Part shown: positions 59,995 to 64,000 of the stretch, piece by piece
Numbering within the stretch: position 1 is the first letter of the stretch
Layout: each line of letters starts with the position of its first letter
Assembly (NCBI RefSeq): GCF_022898935.1
Contig: NZ_JALIRP010000008.1
Coordinates: 62,001-126,000, forward strand
DNA: 64,000 nucleotides
Source: Paenibacillus mangrovi
GTDB taxonomy: Bacteria > Bacillota > Bacilli > Paenibacillales > Paenibacillaceae
Direction of reading: 5' to 3'
Translations under genes and position numbers: made by a program
Notes under the pieces: generated by a model
What the model saw: only the letters and a program-made list of their open reading frames with translations
Database searches by the model: none
Told to the model about the DNA's origin: nothing

Positions 59995-60918
59995 ATGACA
60001 ACGGTGGTCGTAACTGGAGGCGCGGGTTTTATTGGCTCTCATTTGGTTCAACAATTAATTGCGCAGAATAGAGAAGTTCATGTAATCGATAATCTATCCA
60101 CCGGTAACGCTAACCGCGTGCCCCCCGATGCTGTACTGCATATTCTGGATATTTGTAGTCCCGAAGCTAACAGCATGATCTGTTCCATTAAGCCGGACAT
60201 CGTGTTTCATCTTGCGGCACAGGCGAACGTTCAACGGTCCATACGTAATCCGATCCTCGATATGGAAATAAATATCCGGGGAACCCTTAATATATTGGAT
60301 GCTTGCCGGAAAGCATCTGTCCGTAAAATCATTTTCGCATCCACTTCAGGTGTATACGGTAATCTGCAGAAGGAACTCATAACTGAGGAAGATCCTGCCG
60401 ATCCAATTTCTTTTTATGGTCTTTCCAAGTTGGTCGCTGAGCAGTATATCCGTTTATACGAGGGGTTTACTGGACTCCCTTATACCATTCTTCGCTTTGG
60501 CAATGTATACGGTCCCGGGCAAACAGCAGACACTGAGGGAGGAGTCGTTGCTATTTTTATTAAACAGCTTATGGAGGCGCAGCCGCTAACGATTAATGGA
60601 GATGGAGAACAATCACGGGATTTTATTTATGTAGAAGATGTCGTTCAAGCTAATATTGCCGCTATAGAAAGAGGAAATTTAAGTACACTGAATATTAGTA
60701 CAGGGAACAAAACAACGGTTAATCGTCTGATTGAGCTCCTTCGAACATGTCATCCGCAAAATATAAGAACGAGAAGCGGCCCTGCAAAAGAAGGGGAAAT
60801 CCGGCACAGCTCACTCTCAAACAAAAATGCTGCTCTCCATCTTCAGTGGCAGCCTCAATTTACGATCGAACAGGGAATAAAACATACTTATAAGAAAAAT
60901 CAAGCTGATTCACTTTAA
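59995..60918 (+). CDS. NAD-dependent sugar-nucleotide epimerase/dehydratase (UDP-glucose 4-epimerase-like)
   Basis: A 307-residue extended short-chain dehydrogenase. VVVTGGAGFIGSHLVQQL is the NAD loop, FHLAAQANVQRSI the substrate region, ASTSGVYG has the catalytic Ser/Thr, and FYGLSKLVAEQ the YxxxK pair. It resembles UDP-glucose or UDP-GlcNAc 4-epimerases. ATG 59995 follows GGGAGG. It converges with the polysaccharide genes to its right and probably supplies one of their sugars. Confidence 0.88.
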   Translation: MTTVVVTGGAGFIGSHLVQQLIAQNREVHVIDNLSTGNANRVPPDAVLHILDICSPEANSMICSIKPDIVFHLAAQANVQRSIRNPILDMEINIRGTLNILDACRKASVRKIIFASTSGVYGNLQKELITEEDPADPISFYGLSKLVAEQYIRLYEGFTGLPYTILRFGNVYGPGQTADTEGGVVAIFIKQLMEAQPLTINGDGEQSRDFIYVEDVVQANIAAIERGNLSTLNISTGNKTTVNRLIELLRTCHPQNIRTRSGPAKEGEIRHSSLSNKNAALHLQWQPQFTIEQGIKHTYKKNQADSL

Positions 60919-60928
60919 AATCACAAAA

Positions 60929-60965
60929 ATTCCCTTGACCAATACGGAAAAGGGAACTTTTTTTA
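60929..60965. terminator. Bidirectional terminator between epimerase and glycosyltransferase
   Basis: ATTCCCTT and AAGGGAAC arms around a 12-nt loop, with TTTTTTT on the plus strand and a 5' A-run on the other side. Confidence 0.8.
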
Positions 60966-60968
60966 TAT

Positions 60969-61859
60969 TTATCTTCCATTGTTTTCGGAACGGGTAAAGC
61001 AGATCGACAATATGCGATTCAGCGTCTCTTGATGATAAATTCTGCAACGCTCATTATGTTCCAGCAGTTTGTTGGCCCACGCAAGCGCTTTCGAATAATC
61101 CTCGTAGTCATGAACCTTAATATTATAACTCTGGAATTTCATGTGGATTTTATATTCTTCAGGCGTAGGGGTAATTCCCATTCTATTCAGCTGAGCGATT
61201 CGAACTTTGTCTGCGGTTTGATCTTGAATCCGCCGTTGACTTGTCGATACTTGACTGTCGTGGATTCTGTAGGAATACAGGTATTTAGGCAAGTTTTCAA
61301 TTTTCGTGATCATTCCCAATCGATTCCAGATTTCATAATCCTCTGCATGCAAGTATTTTGGATCATACAAGATTTTATTATTCTTCAAAATGTCACTGCG
61401 CATAACTACGGTTGGATGTCCCATGCAGCAGTAAAAAAGTTGCCAACAGCAAATTTCATCATGAGTCTTTGGTTTAGGTATTTTCTGGCCATTGTGAAAC
61501 AAAGTCATATATGTGCCAAGAACACCTACGTCTGGATGTTTCTCCAAATATTCAAGTTGCTTCTTTAAACGATGGGGAGAGCTGATATCGTCACTGTCCA
61601 TTCTGGCAATATACTTCCCTTTTGCTAGTTCTACCCCCTCATTCAGTGAATATACAAGACCTTTGTTACGAGAGTGCCTAATTAGTTTAATCCGCGGATC
61701 CTTCAATTCTTCGAGATACTCCTGAGTGCCGTCATTTGAACAGTCATCAATGATAAGAAACTCAAAATCTTTGTACGTTTGTCCCAATATGCTTTCTACT
61801 GCATCCTCAATATACTTTACAGTGTTGTACACGGGCATTAAAACGGTTACTTTAGGCAT
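60969..61859 (-). CDS. Family 2 glycosyltransferase
   Basis: A 296-residue cytoplasmic inverting glycosyltransferase. KVTVLMPVYNTVKYIEDAVESIL and FEFLIIDDCSNDGTQEYLEE form the nucleotide-binding part, and GKYIARMDSDD is the DxD metal site; CMGHPTVVMRSDIL and LHAEDYEIWNRL carry the ED motif. ATG 61859 follows GGGAGAG; the longer reading to 61940 lies before that site. Likely adds one sugar of a surface polysaccharide. Last gene of the minus-strand cluster. Confidence 0.9.
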   Translation of the reverse strand: MPKVTVLMPVYNTVKYIEDAVESILGQTYKDFEFLIIDDCSNDGTQEYLEELKDPRIKLIRHSRNKGLVYSLNEGVELAKGKYIARMDSDDISSPHRLKKQLEYLEKHPDVGVLGTYMTLFHNGQKIPKPKTHDEICCWQLFYCCMGHPTVVMRSDILKNNKILYDPKYLHAEDYEIWNRLGMITKIENLPKYLYSYRIHDSQVSTSQRRIQDQTADKVRIAQLNRMGITPTPEEYKIHMKFQSYNIKVHDYEDYSKALAWANKLLEHNERCRIYHQETLNRILSICFTRSENNGR

Positions 61860-61974
61860 ATAACTCTCTCCCAAGATAATATTTCCACCACTTTGTTTTT
61901 CTTTTAGCATATGAACATCAGCACACATAAGCCCGGGCACATAACAGGGATATAAGCAAATTATTATAAAAATT

Positions 61975-62631
61975 TCAGCAAAACTGTTTTAATTCATGAA
62001 TAAGTTCGTCAGCCGATTTGTACCTGTTATTTTTGCTCTCCTCAAAAGGATTCAATAATACTGATTTTAATTTCTTATTATTAAATTCCGCCTGACTGAT
62101 ATTAGGCAAGTTCCCATGAATGAGAAAAGCGCACATACGGCACACATCTTGAAGTTCTTTATGCATCGTTTCGATGCCTACGATTTTCTTTGCAATATTA
62201 AAATCAATAATTTTTACGGTTTTTGGCGAAAAATTCTTAATCATCACATTCTTAGGCTTAATATCATTATGAATGTACCCTACTTTATGCAGACGCTTAG
62301 CGCCCTTAAGGATGTTAATTGCGATTTCTACGCTCTTCTTCTCATCGACCGGCTTAATGTAACTATTGTGAAAGTTATCTCCGATGACCTTTCCATCCGC
62401 AAATTCAGTAACTAGGTAGGCCATGTCGTCGATGATAAAAAAATCATAATATCGGATCAAGAACTTATACTTTTTATATTTTTTCATAATCTTTGCCTCG
62501 CGCTTGGCAACTTTGATATCTGATATTTGCTTTATAGCGAGCTTATTTCCTTTGGGATCGTATGCCTTATAGACTTTACCGTATGATCCTTTCCCAATAA
62601 AATCCATATCCACAGTATATTGTTTCCACAT
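61975..62631 (-). CDS. Minimal Hanks-type protein kinase in a polysaccharide cluster
   Basis: A 218-residue soluble kinase-like protein with no transmembrane or sensor domain. The glycine loop is IGKGSYGKVYKAYD (residues 12-25), the ATP Lys is Lys34 (LAIKQ), the helix-C Glu is Glu45, the catalytic loop is GYIHNDIKPKN (His121, Asn122, Asp123, Asn128) and the metal motif is DFN (143-145) instead of DFG. After DFN only some 12 residues separate it from the helix-F-like stretch, so the activation loop and APE motif are nearly absent. G+C is about one third by eye, well below its neighbours. Substrate could be a protein, sugar or lipid carrier; ATG 62631 has a weak ribosome site. Confidence 0.8.
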   Translation of the reverse strand: MWKQYTVDMDFIGKGSYGKVYKAYDPKGNKLAIKQISDIKVAKREAKIMKKYKKYKFLIRYYDFFIIDDMAYLVTEFADGKVIGDNFHNSYIKPVDEKKSVEIAINILKGAKRLHKVGYIHNDIKPKNVMIKNFSPKTVKIIDFNIAKKIVGIETMHKELQDVCRMCAFLIHGNLPNISQAEFNNKKLKSVLLNPFEESKNNRYKSADELIHELKQFC

Positions 62632-62678
62632 CGCTGTCACCGGCTAACACCCAGCCTTTCAGTTAGCATAATTACCTA

Positions 62679-63686
62679 TCAGGAACTATGAAAATGAACA
62701 ATGGACTCATCACCCAACAAAGTACTAACTGTATTTGAGGAACTGGCTATAAAGCGAGTATTTCTGCCAAAGATACTGCTCTTCACATGGAGTCCTGAAA
62801 AATTTAAATACGTGTTGTCTAAACTGATACTGTCACTTAATGTACCATTGTGTATTGTACAGTTATTGCCAATCGTAACGTTGGGGCCAATGGACACATT
62901 TTTAAAAGTGCATCCATCTCCAATCACTACTGATCCTTTTAAAGTACAATTTTCAAATATATTATTTGAACCAATTTGATTGGCCTGCCTGGATAACAAG
63001 GATTTATTGGCATCCAGCCATCGGTCAGGTGTGCCGATATCATAAAAAGGTAGCTTGGTTACTCTGCTGGCGATTCTACATCCATTCGAAATCATCTGCT
63101 GAATGGCATCCGTAATTTCATACTCCCCTCTCCTCGATGGAGTGATCTGCTCGATGGCGTCAAAAATTTTATTGTTGAATGCATACATGCCGATAACTGC
63201 AAGATTGCTTTTAGGATGAGCAGGTTTTTCCTCTAATTTAACGATATGCTGATTGGACACCTCGGCAATGCCAAAGTCTTGAGGGTTACTAACAGGAGTA
63301 AGTAGTACAGCTCCATCATTTGCTGCAAAAATCTGCTGCAGCTTATCAATTCGGATCGTAAAAAGATTATCGCCAAGAAGTACGATGAAGGAATCCTCGC
63401 CAAGAAATTTCTTCGCCGAAAGAAGAGCATGAGCGATGCCGCGGGCCTCCATTTGGTATAATACCGTTACTTTCACAGTATCTTGGATACTTTCTATATA
63501 ATCGACAATGATTTTCTGATCAGGTCTAATAACGACGCCTATATCCGTAATACCGCTTTCCAGAAGCGATTCAATGCATCTAAGAAGGATGGGTTTATTG
63601 AGAACTGGGATCAACGTTTTGGGAATTGAATGGGTATACGGCCGAAGCCGCGTACCTTGTCCAGCACAGAGAATAATTCCTTTCAT
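62679..63686 (-). CDS. NDP-sugar pyrophosphorylase (glucose-1-phosphate nucleotidyltransferase family)
   Basis: A 335-residue enzyme. The nucleotidyltransferase domain (about 1-235) starts KGIILCAGQGTRLRPYTHSIPKTLIPVLNKP with the activating GxGTRL and catalytic Lys, and has IVLLGDNLF and EKPAHPKSNLAVIGMYAF. The C-terminal third (about 240-335) is a left-handed beta-helix of hexapeptide type (SVVIGDGCTFKNVSIGPNVTIGNNCTI). This long form resembles dTDP-glucose synthases of natural-product and archaeal type. It starts 3 bp after the upstream glycosyltransferase stop. Which NTP and sugar it uses is not clear. Confidence 0.88.
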   Translation of the reverse strand: MKGIILCAGQGTRLRPYTHSIPKTLIPVLNKPILLRCIESLLESGITDIGVVIRPDQKIIVDYIESIQDTVKVTVLYQMEARGIAHALLSAKKFLGEDSFIVLLGDNLFTIRIDKLQQIFAANDGAVLLTPVSNPQDFGIAEVSNQHIVKLEEKPAHPKSNLAVIGMYAFNNKIFDAIEQITPSRRGEYEITDAIQQMISNGCRIASRVTKLPFYDIGTPDRWLDANKSLLSRQANQIGSNNIFENCTLKGSVVIGDGCTFKNVSIGPNVTIGNNCTIHNGTLSDSISLDNTYLNFSGLHVKSSIFGRNTRFIASSSNTVSTLLGDESIVHFHSS

Positions 63687-63689
63687 ACT

Positions 63690-64000
63690 TTAGTGTCCTC
63701 CCATATTCAAAATCAATCGGGTTAATGAATCGCGCATACGCGCTTGAGTCTGGACAAATTCCTTATCGATGGCTGTTCGATGTTTAACCGTACCCATTGC
63801 ATTATGCCAGCGGTATCCCACCAGAGATTCATCCAGATATGGAAAGGGAATGCCCGACAGAATCACCCGGTACCAGAAGTCCAAATCATGTGTGTAAGGA
63901 AGGGATGTATTAAACATTCCAATACGATTGAATAAATCTCTTCTCATCATCACAGTACAGCCGTTAACGGGGTTACCTCGGAAGAAGCAGTAATAAAATT
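63690..64000 (-). CDS. Family 2 glycosyltransferase, N-terminus beyond window edge
   Basis: The C-terminal 103 residues of a GT2 enzyme. The reading is open to the right edge and begins FYYCFFRGNPVNGCTVMMRR; the segment LPYTHDLDFWYRVI holds the ED-like acceptor motif, and YLDESLVGYRWHNAMGT is the usual end of the catalytic domain. It is 3 bp from the NDP-sugar pyrophosphorylase, so they are co-transcribed. The internal GTG/ATG codons near 63953 are not the true start. Confidence 0.85.
   Translation of the reverse strand, partial: FYYCFFRGNPVNGCTVMMRRDLFNRIGMFNTSLPYTHDLDFWYRVILSGIPFPYLDESLVGYRWHNAMGTVKHRTAIDKEFVQTQARMRDSLTRLILNMGGH

Overview
This window reads as a chromosomal segment of a Paenibacillus-type, spore-forming Bacillota. 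G+C is near 50 % by eye. Many genes have strong AGGAGG-type ribosome binding sites with frequent TTG and GTG starts. There are several sporulation genes (gerE, gerM, a YhcN/YlaJ lipoprotein, a candidate forespore small protein), a Bacillus-like sigY operon, and many carbohydrate ABC importers without their own ATPase genes, a habit typical of Paenibacillus. There is no insertion sequence, rRNA operon, CRISPR array or prophage. One tRNA gene (tRNA-Arg-UCU) is present.

Layout. 1-4.7 kb: a ROK repressor (cut by the left edge) divergent from a sugar ABC importer with a promoter and cre site. 4.7-9.0 kb: a pst-type phosphate operon (propeller protein, pstS, pstC, pstA) without pstB. 9.2-10.2 kb: tagO-like lipid-linked sugar transferase. 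10.2-22 kb: a large glucan-use locus, all on the minus strand (esterase, LplB/LplC-like permeases, binding protein, GH3 beta-glucosidase, a 1121-residue inverting phosphorylase, LacI), divergent from a serine hydrolase. 23-25.2 kb: L,D-transpeptidase, then an unusual patch in which a holin-like type I toxin module lies between direct repeats of the tRNA-Arg 3' end plus its terminator, then a small spore-protein-like gene. 25.4-40.3 kb: housekeeping genes (asnB, fucU-like, gerM-rph-rdgB, pgpA, ppaC, gpmA) mixed with orphans, including a secreted GxGYxYP protein and a 64-residue very acidic protein. 40.3-44.1 kb: the complete sigY-yxlCDEFG operon with a visible sigma-Y promoter, then gerE with a possible small coupled gene. 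44.3-50.7 kb: a beta-helix protein and a melA-type galactoside locus whose binding-protein and LacI genes have both lost their 5' ends at one junction. 50.7-54.9 kb: Fur-box-controlled efeOBU iron uptake. 55-58 kb: rpiR-nagB-nagA amino-sugar operon. 58-60 kb: YhcN lipoprotein and an orphan starting with a hexanucleotide repeat. 60-64 kb: an A+T-richer surface-polysaccharide cluster (epimerase, two GT2 glycosyltransferases, NDP-sugar pyrophosphorylase and a stripped-down protein kinase), cut by the right edge.

Most of the window is carbohydrate capture and use, each locus with its own regulator (ROK, LacI, RpiR) and at least one with a cre site. The observations most worth following are the toxin/antisense module bracketed by tRNA-derived repeats, the reciprocal truncation of a divergent transporter/regulator pair, the minimal kinase in the polysaccharide cluster, the two small candidate sporulation genes, and the pstB-less pst operon led by a secreted propeller protein.
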